Source: Deltaproteobacteria bacterium (GTDB lineage: Bacteria; Myxococcota_A; Polyangia; Polyangiales; JAFGIB01). Taken from it: a stretch of DNA of 35,283 nucleotides. Shown in pieces: positions 25,198-33,225 of this stretch (the first letter of the stretch is position 1; every line of letters begins with the position of its first letter). Location: contig JAFGIB010000135.1 of NCBI GenBank assembly GCA_016929805.1, positions 1-35,283 of the forward strand, in the 5' to 3' direction. The notes under the pieces were generated by a model, which worked only from the letters and a program-made list of their open reading frames with translations, searched no databases and was not told where the DNA came from. The position numbers and the translations under genes are program-made.

Positions 25198-26712
25198 ATG
25201 AAACAGCGAGTCGCTCTATTTTGGCCGGGCGATGCCCGGGAGATGCCCAACAAGCTCGCGGTCCCGAACGTCGAACAGGCCACGATCCAGCTAGAAAAAG
25301 CCTTAAAGAAGCTCGGTCGCCGATCTTATCGAATTAACGGGTTTATCGCAAAACCTCACGAGTCGATCGAAAAGCTCGGACCGATAGACGATCCGTTGAT
25401 CGGTGTTTGCGTGCATTGGTTCTACGGGCCGCATACGACAGACGGCGTTGTCGGTAAGACAAACCCGTTGCTGCTGGCCAGCAATTTCTCGGGCCAGTGG
25501 CCCGGCCTTGTAGGTCTGCTCAATACAGCAGCATGTTTGGAGAGCTTGGGCCGAGCCTTCTCGCGCATCTGGACCGATCAACCCGAATGGTCGGAAGATC
25601 CGCTATTTATGGAACGTCTCGCCGAGTTCTGTTCCACTGGCCGTATCGCTTATCCCGAAAATACTCTTTATTATCACGCGCCGATTTCGCCTCAAGCCGC
25701 GCAAATCGCCGCCTCGGTCGCCTCTCAGTTTCGCAAACGCCGTGTTTTAATCCTCATGCTCGGCGATACCTCGATGGGAATGATCAACGGCTATTTTGGG
25801 CCGCGCCTACTCAATCAGTACGCGTTTACCGAGCACAAAGTCGATCAAGCTTGGATAATCAGCCGGGGGGCTTTGATCGACCCAAAGCGCATCGACGACG
25901 CGTTCGCCTTTGTTCGGGACAAGGGGGTGTGTTTTCACTGGGGAGAGAAGGACGCCGATGATTTCAGCCCCGAGGCAACCAAGGAACAGCTTCGTGACTA
26001 CCTCACCGTGACCGATCTCGCGGCCGAGTATAAAGCCGACTGTCTCGGCTGGCAGTATCAGCTCGGCTTGATACCGCTACGGCCTCCCTCGGACTTCGCC
26101 GAAGGGTTGCTCAACTCGAATTGTCGTCCTGAGTCAAACGGCCAGACGCTGGTTTGCTCGACCGAGGCCGATCAAGGCAACGTCGTTCCGATGGAGATGA
26201 TGAAACGGCTGCTAATAGCAAAAGGGCTGCCCCACCAGGTGATGTTCCACGACGTGCGCTGGGGCGCGGAGCACGAGGGACGATTTCTCTGGGTCTTGCT
26301 CAACTCGGGCTCGTGCGGCGCGTACGCCTTTAACCACGACCCGGAAAGCCTTTCGGGAGTGCATAGCTATCGCCAGCCCGCGGCCTATTTCCCGATTGCA
26401 GGCGGCACATTTACAGGCGAGAGCCTTCCGGGTAAAATCACTTGGGCGCGCTGCTATATCAAAAACGGGGTGTTGTGGATGGATCTCGGACGCGGCGAGG
26501 TGGTGAAGCTTGCTGCCGATAAGCGCGATAAATGGTGGGAAGGAACGACCCGGCAATGGCCCTTTATGGCGGCTGACCTCGGTGTCGATCGCGATACGCT
26601 GATGGCGCATTACCTCTCCAATCACGTCGCGGTGGCGTACGGGGATATCTTCGAGGAAATGGTCGCGCTGTCGCTCGAGTTGGGATTTAAGGTGCGAATT
26701 CTACGGGGTTAG
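25198..26712 (+). CDS. L-fucose/L-arabinose isomerase superfamily protein
   Basis: 504 residues with the strong site GGAGGTGAGAG directly before the ATG and no signal peptide, so cytoplasmic. The N-terminal half looks Rossmann-like (RVALFWPGDAREM, PLIGVCVHWFYGPHTT, LLLASNFSGQWPGLVGLLN, RVLILMLGDTSMGMING). The middle has CSTEADQGNVVPMEMMKRLL, resembling the metal-ligand region of fucose isomerases, and the C-terminus has HYLSNHVAVAYGD. The overall plan matches the FucI/AraA clan, but it is not close enough to name a substrate; it may isomerise a 6-deoxyhexose or pentose. Divergence from a sugar-binding protein supports a role in the same pathway. It stands alone with no kinase or aldolase beside it. 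Confidence 0.8.
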   Translation: MKQRVALFWPGDAREMPNKLAVPNVEQATIQLEKALKKLGRRSYRINGFIAKPHESIEKLGPIDDPLIGVCVHWFYGPHTTDGVVGKTNPLLLASNFSGQWPGLVGLLNTAACLESLGRAFSRIWTDQPEWSEDPLFMERLAEFCSTGRIAYPENTLYYHAPISPQAAQIAASVASQFRKRRVLILMLGDTSMGMINGYFGPRLLNQYAFTEHKVDQAWIISRGALIDPKRIDDAFAFVRDKGVCFHWGEKDADDFSPEATKEQLRDYLTVTDLAAEYKADCLGWQYQLGLIPLRPPSDFAEGLLNSNCRPESNGQTLVCSTEADQGNVVPMEMMKRLLIAKGLPHQVMFHDVRWGAEHEGRFLWVLLNSGSCGAYAFNHDPESLSGVHSYRQPAAYFPIAGGTFTGESLPGKITWARCYIKNGVLWMDLGRGEVVKLAADKRDKWWEGTTRQWPFMAADLGVDRDTLMAHYLSNHVAVAYGDIFEEMVALSLELGFKVRILRG

Positions 26713-27281
26713 AGAGCTTCAACGAGCTTCATGACGCGGTTTCGATACCACTACACCAACGCGCGATCGCCGTTCGAGCAAACGCCTCGTCTCGGACAAG
26801 CGCAGCGACAAGCATCTTTGCAAAGGCGCGAGCAACTACGAGTTGTCTCGCGTCCGAAGACGGCCGGATATCTACGCGAACTTTCTTGACGCGAGCGCCG
26901 ACGACACAAGAGATATCGCAAACGAAACGCGGATTGGAACCGAGGGCGGTATCGGAAAGGTCAAGGATTCCGCGTACAAAGAAACGATACTTCGCGTAGA
27001 GATAAAAGTTGCGAGTCGGCCTTTAGGACGGTCTATTAGCGCCCCGATCAAAGCGAGCCGCGGTCGACACGCGATAGCTATTTTATCGCCTAGAGCAAGA
27101 TCAGAAGCAGCTCGAAATCGCCGTCGAGCGCCAACGGTGCGCGTTATTTCGATCCGCGTGCGAATTAAAAGATACGATAACCCTACAAAGAGTTGCTAAA
27201 AAAGCTTGCTATACAGTAAAAGGTCTGGCATTCAATAGTTGTTGTACATTCGCTAACCCACTTATTTGACGAGGGAAAGCT
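26713..27281. other. 569-bp gap without a convincing gene
   Basis: Overlapping open frames run on both strands. The most protein-like is on the minus strand, 26729-27022 (...RGILDLSDTALGSNPRF, VCDISCVVGARVKK, ...), but it has no start codon near its beginning and an in-frame TAA upstream. The plus frame 26843-27199 starts with TTG, lacks a ribosome-binding site and is Arg-rich. This may be decayed coding sequence. The HU promoter should lie in the AT-rich last ~90 bp, but I cannot place it exactly. Confidence 0.45.
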
Positions 27282-27617
27282 GTGGCTACTAAAAAGAAAG
27301 ACATTGTCATTAAGGAAAAGTATACCAAGGCGCAGATCGTGGCCGATATCGCCGATAGCACGGGTGTTACCCGGAAACACGTTGCCGCTGTGATCGACGA
27401 GCTCGGAGGCGTGATCGAGCGTCACATCAAAAAGCGTGCGGTAGGTGCTTTTGTTCTACCGGGACTTCTGAAAATTTCGACTATTCGGAAGCCTGCGACC
27501 AAGGAGCGCAAAGGCATCAATCCGTTTACGGGGCAAGAGACCGTTTTCAAGGCAAGACCAGCGCGTACCGTGGTAAAGGTTCGTCCGCTCAAAAGGCTTA
27601 AGGAGATGGCTCAATAG
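27282..27617 (+). CDS. HU-like DNA-binding protein with basic N-terminal extension
   Basis: 111 residues from a GTG with GAGG upstream. A Lys-rich start (ATKKKDIVIKEK) precedes the HU/IHF fold: TKAQIVADIADSTGVTRKHVAAVIDELG (helices, about 14-42), then GAFVLPGLLKISTIRKPATK and NPFTGQETVFKARPARTVVKVRPLKRLKEM (beta arm and last helix). Normal HU is ~90 residues; the extra N-terminus and the GLLK..RKPATKERKG arm resemble histone-like HU variants of deltaproteobacteria. It should bind and bend DNA non-specifically as part of the nucleoid. It is a single-gene unit ended by a strong terminator at 27641. Its codons look like those of a well-expressed gene. Confidence 0.92.
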   Translation: MATKKKDIVIKEKYTKAQIVADIADSTGVTRKHVAAVIDELGGVIERHIKKRAVGAFVLPGLLKISTIRKPATKERKGINPFTGQETVFKARPARTVVKVRPLKRLKEMAQ

Positions 27618-27640
27618 CTCTCAGCGCTTGTGTCGTCCAC

Positions 27641-27671
27641 GAAAGGCGGGCTTTGCCCGCCTTTCTTTTTT
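27641..27671 (+). terminator. Rho-independent terminator of the HU gene
   Basis: GAAAGGCGGGC (27641-27651) pairs perfectly with GCCCGCCTTTC (27655-27665) over a TTT loop, followed by six T (27666-27671). It lies 24 nt after the HU stop. It is the clearest intrinsic terminator in the window. Confidence 0.95.
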
Positions 27672-27843
27672 CCATCATACGCGCGATAGCCGCCGCTTCG
27701 TAGAAAGCAGGCTCGAAAAAACGCTTCTTGTTCGCATCCCCTATACGTATAAACCAGCCTGCATTTTTACATCCCTTAGGGCTCGCGCAAAAAGAACTTC
27801 ACTTTTAGCATCCCATCTCGGGGCGAACTATCTCATCTCCTCA

Positions 27844-27902
27844 TTCGCGGAATCCTCGAAATAGCGCTGCTATTGCTGCGGTTCCGCGAAATCGGTTCGA
27901 GG
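27844..27902 (+). other. Crossing inverted repeats upstream of the prenyltransferase gene; element fragment
   Basis: In the 368-bp gap before the MenA-like gene, TTCGCGGAA (27844-27852) pairs with TTCCGCGAA (27882-27890), ATAGC with GCTAT (27861-27873) inside it, and CCTCGAA (27854-27860) with TTCGAGG (27896-27902). The outer pairings cross, so they are alternatives or a pseudoknot. The bases CCTCGAAATAGCGCTG also match the 164-bp element, so this may be a deleted remnant. I see nothing else in the gap. Confidence 0.35.
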
Positions 27903-28039
27903 CAAATCTGACCTAAATATGGGCGCCAAACGCAACATTTATTTTAACGAGAGTTCTTAGAGACGCGGCGCCTTATGCCGCTAGACTCCAAGAAGCGATC
28001 CTGTTACACCTACGGACATTGCCTTACAAGGAGTGCGCG

Positions 28040-28948
28040 ATGGTTTCCCTCAAACGGTATTTGATATTAGCGCGTTCGCCTTTTCTTACAGCCTCGATTA
28101 TACCGGTTCTATTAGGAACGGCTTTAGCTTATCGAGCCACTCGAACCTTCCAACCGCTCGATTTCTTTTTAGTCCTCTTTGGAATGGTTTTTGCTCATCT
28201 CGGTGTGAACCTCGCTAATGATTACTACGACTACCGTCAGGGCGCGGATCAAAGGAACCGCTTCCGCAATAATTTTAGCGGCGGCTCGACCTTCTTAGTT
28301 GACGGTGAAGAGACGCCCGGTCGCTATAGAAATCTGATGTGGCTTAGCTTTATCTTAGCGGCTAGCTGCGGGCTTATTCTGATGGTCAGAATAGACGACG
28401 GGATCGGGCCGATCCTTTGGTTTGCCATCGCGGGATTCATCAGCGGCTACTTCTATACCGCGCCTCCACTCAAATTCGTTTATCGAGGCTTTGGCGAGCT
28501 ATTCATCCTGCTCGGTTTTGGAATCCTGCCTTTAATAGGTACCTATTACGTTCATACGGGGTCGATAACCTGGGAACCCTTGGTCGCGGGCACGGCCGTG
28601 GGGCTACTAACCACGAATATTCTCTACATAAACCAATTTCCCGATTTCGAGTCAGACCGAGACGCGGGAAAATCCACCCTGGTGGTTCGTCTCGGCACCC
28701 AACGGGCGCGTTTTCTCTATTTGGTATTTTTAGCGGGTGCGGCTCTTTTCATCATTCTCGGGCCGGTGTTGTTTGAATATCCCCTATTCTATCTTCTTGG
28801 ACTGGTAGCGCTGGTTCCCTCTATAATCGCCGGCTTAGTGCTATATCGCTATCACCAGGATCCGCCCAAACTATTAAAGGGACAGGCGCTTACGATAATA
28901 ACGCAGCTCGCGACCGGAGTCGTTTTGACGATCGGTGTGCTGGTATAA
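28040..28948 (+). CDS. menA: UbiA-family prenyltransferase, MenA-like (menaquinone synthesis)
   Basis: 302 residues from the ATG at 28040, chosen because AAGGAG sits 6 nt upstream (an earlier TTG at 28019 is less likely). About eight or nine membrane helices. The two Asp-rich prenyl-diphosphate/Mg sites are present: NLANDYYDYRQGAD (about 58-71) and DFESDRDAGKST (about 200-211). The DYYDY form and FSGGSTFLVDGE after it fit 1,4-dihydroxy-2-naphthoate prenyltransferase, which joins a polyprenyl chain to the naphthoate ring in the inner membrane; other UbiA enzymes remain possible. It stands alone, with no other men gene nearby. It may be co-transcribed with the importer operon 47-225 bp downstream. 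Confidence 0.87.
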   Translation: MVSLKRYLILARSPFLTASIIPVLLGTALAYRATRTFQPLDFFLVLFGMVFAHLGVNLANDYYDYRQGADQRNRFRNNFSGGSTFLVDGEETPGRYRNLMWLSFILAASCGLILMVRIDDGIGPILWFAIAGFISGYFYTAPPLKFVYRGFGELFILLGFGILPLIGTYYVHTGSITWEPLVAGTAVGLLTTNILYINQFPDFESDRDAGKSTLVVRLGTQRARFLYLVFLAGAALFIILGPVLFEYPLFYLLGLVALVPSIIAGLVLYRYHQDPPKLLKGQALTIITQLATGVVLTIGVLV

Positions 28949-28995
28949 CAGAACCTATGATGAGCCGGCGATTAATCTCTCGCTAGGGAGACACG

Positions 28996-29184
28996 ATGCC
29001 GCGTTGTACGAATTTCTCAGCAAAAAAAAACGAGGTCATCAATAAGCAGGCGGGCACAATCGCGGCTTGGCGTTGGCCGACCGCCGCTCTCGCCAGGTGG
29101 ATGCACGTGTGGCTGAAGAGCGAACGCGATAAAGAACCCGACTGTTCCGCTTCTTCGTTCAAGGCGGTGAAGAATGCTGGCTAG
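28996..29184 (+). CDS. Hypothetical 62-residue protein at head of importer operon
   Basis: ATG at 28996 has GGGAG five bases upstream. The product (MPRCTNFSAKKNEVINK... to ...SFKAVKNAG) is basic with three Trp and two Cys, has no signal peptide and matches no family I know. Its TAG overlaps the binding-protein ATG by 11 bp, a pattern of translational coupling seen at the other junctions of this operon, which supports it being translated. It could also serve mainly as a coupling leader. Confidence 0.45.
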   Translation: MPRCTNFSAKKNEVINKQAGTIAAWRWPTAALARWMHVWLKSERDKEPDCSASSFKAVKNAG

Positions 29185-31231
29185 CAAACGAACAAAGCGC
29201 GAGCGGCATTATTACCGGAGTCAAGCTATTCCCCGATTTGGCCTTGTCGTCACCCTTTGTTGGATTTTGCAGGGTTGCACCAACAATCCCTACCCCAGAA
29301 CTGACGACAACGAGAAAGTGCTCTATTTACCCTTTGACGAAGCGCCCCGCACCCTCGACCCGGCGGTCGCGTATACGACGACGGCCCATATGATAACGGG
29401 CGAAACCTACGCAACGTTGCTGGAGTACCACTACCTGAAACGCCCTTATACGCTGATCGCGGGGCTGGCAAAGAGGGTCCCGGAGGCTCAACCGTTAGAG
29501 CACGGCAAGGTCGCGTATCGCTTTGAGCTACGCGAGGGCTTGTTATATGAAGAAGACCCTTGCTTCGCCCTTGGAGGGAAGAAGAGAAAAACGCGCCCGA
29601 TCCTCGCTGAAGATATCGCGTTTGAAATCATGCGAATCGCGGATCCCGCGGTGAACAGCCCCGTACCGGAACCCTTTGCCAATATCGACGGCTTTCGCGA
29701 GTTCAGCGCGAGACTGACCGAGTTGCGAAAGCAACGCCGTGGATTCGACAAGCTTCCCACGCATCAGCAATATGCCGAGACGGGAGCTATCAGAGGCCTC
29801 AAGGTTGAGGGTAAAACCGGTTTGCGTATTATACTCAGCGAGCCCTATCCCCAGATTCTCTATTGGTTCGCCATGCCTTTTTCCTCGCCTCTGCCGTGGG
29901 AAGCGGTCGCTTACTACGACGGAAAAAAGGGGCGCCCGCATCTCGCGGACCACCCGGTGGCCTCCGGACCCTATATGGTGACGCGCTATGACAAACAAGC
30001 CCGAATCGTCATGGAGCGCAACCCGAACTGGCACGGCGCCCGCTTTCCCGGTCCACCCGGTACGGTTTATCCGGACCAAGGAGAGAGCGGCGATCTCGAA
30101 GCCGGAAGGCTTAACGCGAAAGTCGCGGGAAAACCGCTGCCCTTTATCCAGCGTATCGAGTATCGCCGCGAAAAAGAATCCATTCCGGCTTTCAACAAGT
30201 TTCTACAGGGCTACTATGACGTCTCAGGTATCATCCAAGAGAGCTTCGACAAGGTCATCCAAGAGGACAACCTCTCGCCGGAAATGGTCCGCATGGGCAT
30301 GCGCTTGGAAAAAGCGGTAGAGCCGGATATCTATTATATCGGATTCAATATGGAAGATCCGACGGTGGGCGCCGCGGCGGGCGAGCGCGGCAAAAAGCTG
30401 AGGCAAGCGATGAGTCTGGTTACCGATGTCAAGGAGTATACCAGGCTTTTCACCAACGGCCGCGGCGTTCCGGCTCAATCGCTTCTGCCCCCCGGGATTT
30501 TCGGATACGACCCGGATTACCGAAATCCCTATCGCGCGCTCGACTACGAAAAGGCGAAAGCGTCGCTCGAACAAGCGGGCTATCCGGGGGGTATTGACCC
30601 GAATACCGAAAAACCCTTAAGGCTTACTTTCGACACTCCGGACACCTCGGCGACCGGGCTGCTGCGATATCAGTTTCTGGTCAACGCCTGGCGAAAGCTG
30701 GGGCTGGACGTGCGGATAGAAGCGACCAATTACAACAAGTTTCAAGAAAAGGTTCGAGACGGCGCGTATCAGATATTCATGTGGGGATGGGTCGCGGACT
30801 ATCCCGATCCGGAAAATTTCTATTTTCTTCTCTGGTCGGAAATGCGCCGATCGAAAAATCAAGGACCTAACACGGCGAACTTTTCGAACCCGGAGTACGA
30901 CCGGCTTTTCCTCGCCATGCGTTCGCGCGATAACGACCCGGAACGTATCGACATCATGAAACGCATGCGCAAAATCTTGGAAGACGAAAGGCCGTGGATC
31001 GAATTTTTCCATCGTGAGGCCTATATGCTATTTCACGGTTGGATGAAAAACGTCAAACCGTCCGGGCTTTCCACTCCCATGACCAAATACCGAGATATCG
31101 ACGCTAAAGAGCGCGCGAAAAAACGCGCCGCCTGGAATGAGCCCGTGACTTGGCCGCTCTACGCGCTTTTTTTCATCGCGCTACTCATCTTGATTCCGGG
31201 CATTCGGACCTATTTACGGGAGAGGCAGTAG
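29174..31231 (+). CDS. Peptide-type ABC substrate-binding lipoprotein with C-terminal membrane helix
   Basis: 685 residues. A basic N-terminus and hydrophobic core end in ILQGC (Cys35), a lipobox. The body is an SBP_bac_5 (OppA/DppA-like) protein: YLPFDEAPRTLDPAVAY, LIAGLAKRVPE, VAYRFELREGLLYEED, ILAEDIAFEIMRIAD, VASGPYMVTRYD, YIGFNMEDP, LRQAMSLVTD, SLLPPGIFGYDP, YQIFMWGWVADYPDPENF and DNDPERIDIMKRMRKIL. Unusually it ends with a predicted membrane helix (WPLYALFFIALLILIPGI) and a basic tail, so it may be held both by lipid and by a helix. It captures oligopeptides or similar solutes for the permease encoded next. Its TAG overlaps the permease GTG by one base. Confidence 0.92.
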   Translation: MLASKRTKRERHYYRSQAIPRFGLVVTLCWILQGCTNNPYPRTDDNEKVLYLPFDEAPRTLDPAVAYTTTAHMITGETYATLLEYHYLKRPYTLIAGLAKRVPEAQPLEHGKVAYRFELREGLLYEEDPCFALGGKKRKTRPILAEDIAFEIMRIADPAVNSPVPEPFANIDGFREFSARLTELRKQRRGFDKLPTHQQYAETGAIRGLKVEGKTGLRIILSEPYPQILYWFAMPFSSPLPWEAVAYYDGKKGRPHLADHPVASGPYMVTRYDKQARIVMERNPNWHGARFPGPPGTVYPDQGESGDLEAGRLNAKVAGKPLPFIQRIEYRREKESIPAFNKFLQGYYDVSGIIQESFDKVIQEDNLSPEMVRMGMRLEKAVEPDIYYIGFNMEDPTVGAAAGERGKKLRQAMSLVTDVKEYTRLFTNGRGVPAQSLLPPGIFGYDPDYRNPYRALDYEKAKASLEQAGYPGGIDPNTEKPLRLTFDTPDTSATGLLRYQFLVNAWRKLGLDVRIEATNYNKFQEKVRDGAYQIFMWGWVADYPDPENFYFLLWSEMRRSKNQGPNTANFSNPEYDRLFLAMRSRDNDPERIDIMKRMRKILEDERPWIEFFHREAYMLFHGWMKNVKPSGLSTPMTKYRDIDAKERAKKRAAWNEPVTWPLYALFFIALLILIPGIRTYLRERQ

Positions 31232-32196
31232 TGCTCGCCTATATCGTTCGTCGCGTCGCGTACGGCATGCTGGTAGTGCTGGGTGTGCTATTTTTCTTAT
31301 TCCTGCTCTTTTTCGCCGTCGCCGACCCGGACGACATCGCGCGCAAAGCCCTGGGGGAAAAAGTCGACGCGGAAATCATCGAACAGTGGAAGATCAATCA
31401 TAACTATCATAAACCATTGTGGCCCAGCATCGACCGCCCCAAAGACAACTTGCTGGTCGACCACTTCGCGCGTATGTTGAGCTTCGATTTCGGGCGCAGC
31501 GACGCGGACGACAGCGTGATCTCCGAACGTATCAAAAAGGGCGTGGGTCCGAGCCTGGCGCTTACCGTACCGATGTTTTTGTTGGGTCTTTTTTTCGGCG
31601 TCTTGCTCGCGCTTTTCGTCGCCTTTTTTCGCGAAACCTACATCGATCGGATGGGCGTTTTCCTCGCGGTGCTGGGAATGAGCGTATCGATCTTGCTGTA
31701 CATCATCGGCGTGCAATACCTGGTCGGCAAACTGCTTCACTGGTTTCCCATCTCGGGCTTTGATCCCTCTCCGCAAGTCATCTGGCGCTTCTTGGCGCTG
31801 CCGGTTTTAGTCGGTCTTATCAAGGGTATCGGCGGCGACGTGCGCTTCTACCGGACCGTGTTCGTGGAGGAGATTTATCGCGACTACGTCAGAACGGCGC
31901 GCGCCAAAGGCTGCTCGGAGGGCCGGATTATGATCCGCCATGTCCTGCGCAACGCCATGATTCCGATCTTGACCCAAGTCGTCGTGGCAATTCCCTTTCT
32001 ATTTACTGGCGCGCTTTTGTTAGAGTCTTTTTTCGGGATTCCCGGCCTCGGGTCGATGACCTTCGACGCTATCGACGGCAACGATTTTTCGGTTTTAAGA
32101 ACCATGGTTTATATCGGCTCGCTCTTATTTATCGCGGGTCAAATCGTTACCGATATCACCTATACGCTGGTCGATCCGCGAGTTCGTCTGGAGTAA
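31231..32196 (+). CDS. ABC importer permease, DppB/OppB type
   Basis: 321 residues from the GTG at 31231, which shares a base with the preceding TAG and has GGGAGAGG upstream. An upstream in-frame extension is possible but would overlap the binding protein. It starts VLAYIVRRVAYGMLVVLGV, the usual first helix of DppB proteins, has a large external loop (about 30-95) and then five more helices. The EAA coupling loop is present: YRDYVRTARAKGCSEGRIMIRHVLRNAMIPI (split here by function: contact with the ATPases). ESFFGIPGLG and LVDPRVRLE at the C-terminus are family hallmarks. It forms half of the membrane channel, paired with the product of the next gene 3 bp downstream. Confidence 0.9.
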   Translation: MLAYIVRRVAYGMLVVLGVLFFLFLLFFAVADPDDIARKALGEKVDAEIIEQWKINHNYHKPLWPSIDRPKDNLLVDHFARMLSFDFGRSDADDSVISERIKKGVGPSLALTVPMFLLGLFFGVLLALFVAFFRETYIDRMGVFLAVLGMSVSILLYIIGVQYLVGKLLHWFPISGFDPSPQVIWRFLALPVLVGLIKGIGGDVRFYRTVFVEEIYRDYVRTARAKGCSEGRIMIRHVLRNAMIPILTQVVVAIPFLFTGALLLESFFGIPGLGSMTFDAIDGNDFSVLRTMVYIGSLLFIAGQIVTDITYTLVDPRVRLE

Positions 32197-32199
32197 CAC

Positions 32200-33225
32200 G
32201 TGCCCGAGCCCTATATCCTATCCAACATCACGGTTTGCCTGTTGCTCGCAACGGCCTTCGGGGTGGTCTCGGCGGTACGAAAAAGCGATCTCTGGCTGGA
32301 GGCGAGCCGCGAGCTATGGCGGCGTAGACCTATCGCGCTGTTGGTGTTCGGACTTTACCTGCTTATCGGGCTACTCGACTCGATCGCCTGGGTCGGAGGG
32401 TCGGTGACCGGAGAGGACGCGGTCGCGGTTTATAAGCCTAAAAGCATCGTCGATCGCCTCTTCGTCAATCTCGAAGAGAAGAGTTATTCCGCGCCGCTGG
32501 CGGACCGCGAATTCTACGACCGCTCGCCGCTCAGACATCAGGGGTCGCACCTGTTGGGCACCGATATTTTGGGCCGGGACGTGCTCTATCTCACCCTAAA
32601 AGGCGCGCGCGTCGCGCTGTTGATCGGAATCCTTACGAGCTTGATCGCCATTCCTTTAGCCGTTCTACTAGGCGTCGCGGCCGGCTACTTCGGCAAACGT
32701 ACCGATGATATTATCTTTTTCCTGCTCTCGACGCTCGCGTCAATGCCCGGGCTCTTGCTGCTGATCGCGCTGATCATCGTCCTAGGCCGCGGAACCCTCT
32801 CGGTCTGCATCGCGCTCGGCGTCACCAGTTGGGTCGGCTTCTGTCGTATTACCCGCGGCGAAACCATGAAACTTCGAGAATTGGACTACGTTTACGCCGC
32901 TCGGGTGCTGGGCGTATCCGAAACGAGAATCATCGCGCGCCACGTCCTGCCGGGGCTGGTACATCTAATCGTTATTACCTTCGTATTGACCTTTTCCGGT
33001 CTGGTCCTGACCGAGGCGGTTCTCTCCTGGCTTGGCGTCGGAGTCGACGGAAGCTGGGGTCAAATGATCGCGCAGGCGAAGGACGAGATCTCGCGAGAAC
33101 CGGTGATTTGGTGGAATATCACCTCGGCCGGAGTGGCTTTATTTGTTTTGCTCTTGGTGCTCAACTTTGTCGGAGACGCGATCCGCGACATTCTCGACCC
33201 GCGTACCTTACGGGAGAACCTGTGA
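32200..33225 (+). CDS. ABC importer permease, DppC/OppC type
   Basis: 341 residues from a GTG three bases after the preceding stop. After an extra N-terminal helix (about 6-26) and the RRRPIALLVFGLYLLIGL helix, a periplasmic loop carries the DppC hallmark HLLGTDILGRDVLY (about 117-130). Helices follow, with LASMPGLLLLIALIIVLG and the EAA loop ELDYVYAARVLGVSETRIIARHVLP, ending GDAIRDILDPRT. An added first helix of this sort is not in the shorter typical DppC (~300 residues). It pairs with the upstream permease. Its TGA overlaps the GTG of the first ATPase gene (GTGA). Confidence 0.9.
   Translation: MPEPYILSNITVCLLLATAFGVVSAVRKSDLWLEASRELWRRRPIALLVFGLYLLIGLLDSIAWVGGSVTGEDAVAVYKPKSIVDRLFVNLEEKSYSAPLADREFYDRSPLRHQGSHLLGTDILGRDVLYLTLKGARVALLIGILTSLIAIPLAVLLGVAAGYFGKRTDDIIFFLLSTLASMPGLLLLIALIIVLGRGTLSVCIALGVTSWVGFCRITRGETMKLRELDYVYAARVLGVSETRIIARHVLPGLVHLIVITFVLTFSGLVLTEAVLSWLGVGVDGSWGQMIAQAKDEISREPVIWWNITSAGVALFVLLLVLNFVGDAIRDILDPRTLRENL

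Noticed and set aside
26729..27022. 97-codon minus-strand frame with protein-like composition
   Set aside because: No start codon near its beginning and an in-frame TAA upstream; could be a relic but cannot be supported as a gene.
26843..27199. 118-codon plus-strand frame
   Set aside because: TTG start, no ribosome-binding site, Arg-rich with no recognisable motif; an opposing frame looks equally protein-like.
32829..33221. Long N-terminal extension of the DppD-type ATPase frame
   Set aside because: It lies wholly inside the permease gene; the GTG at 33222 with GGGAG and the family's normal N-terminus is the real start.
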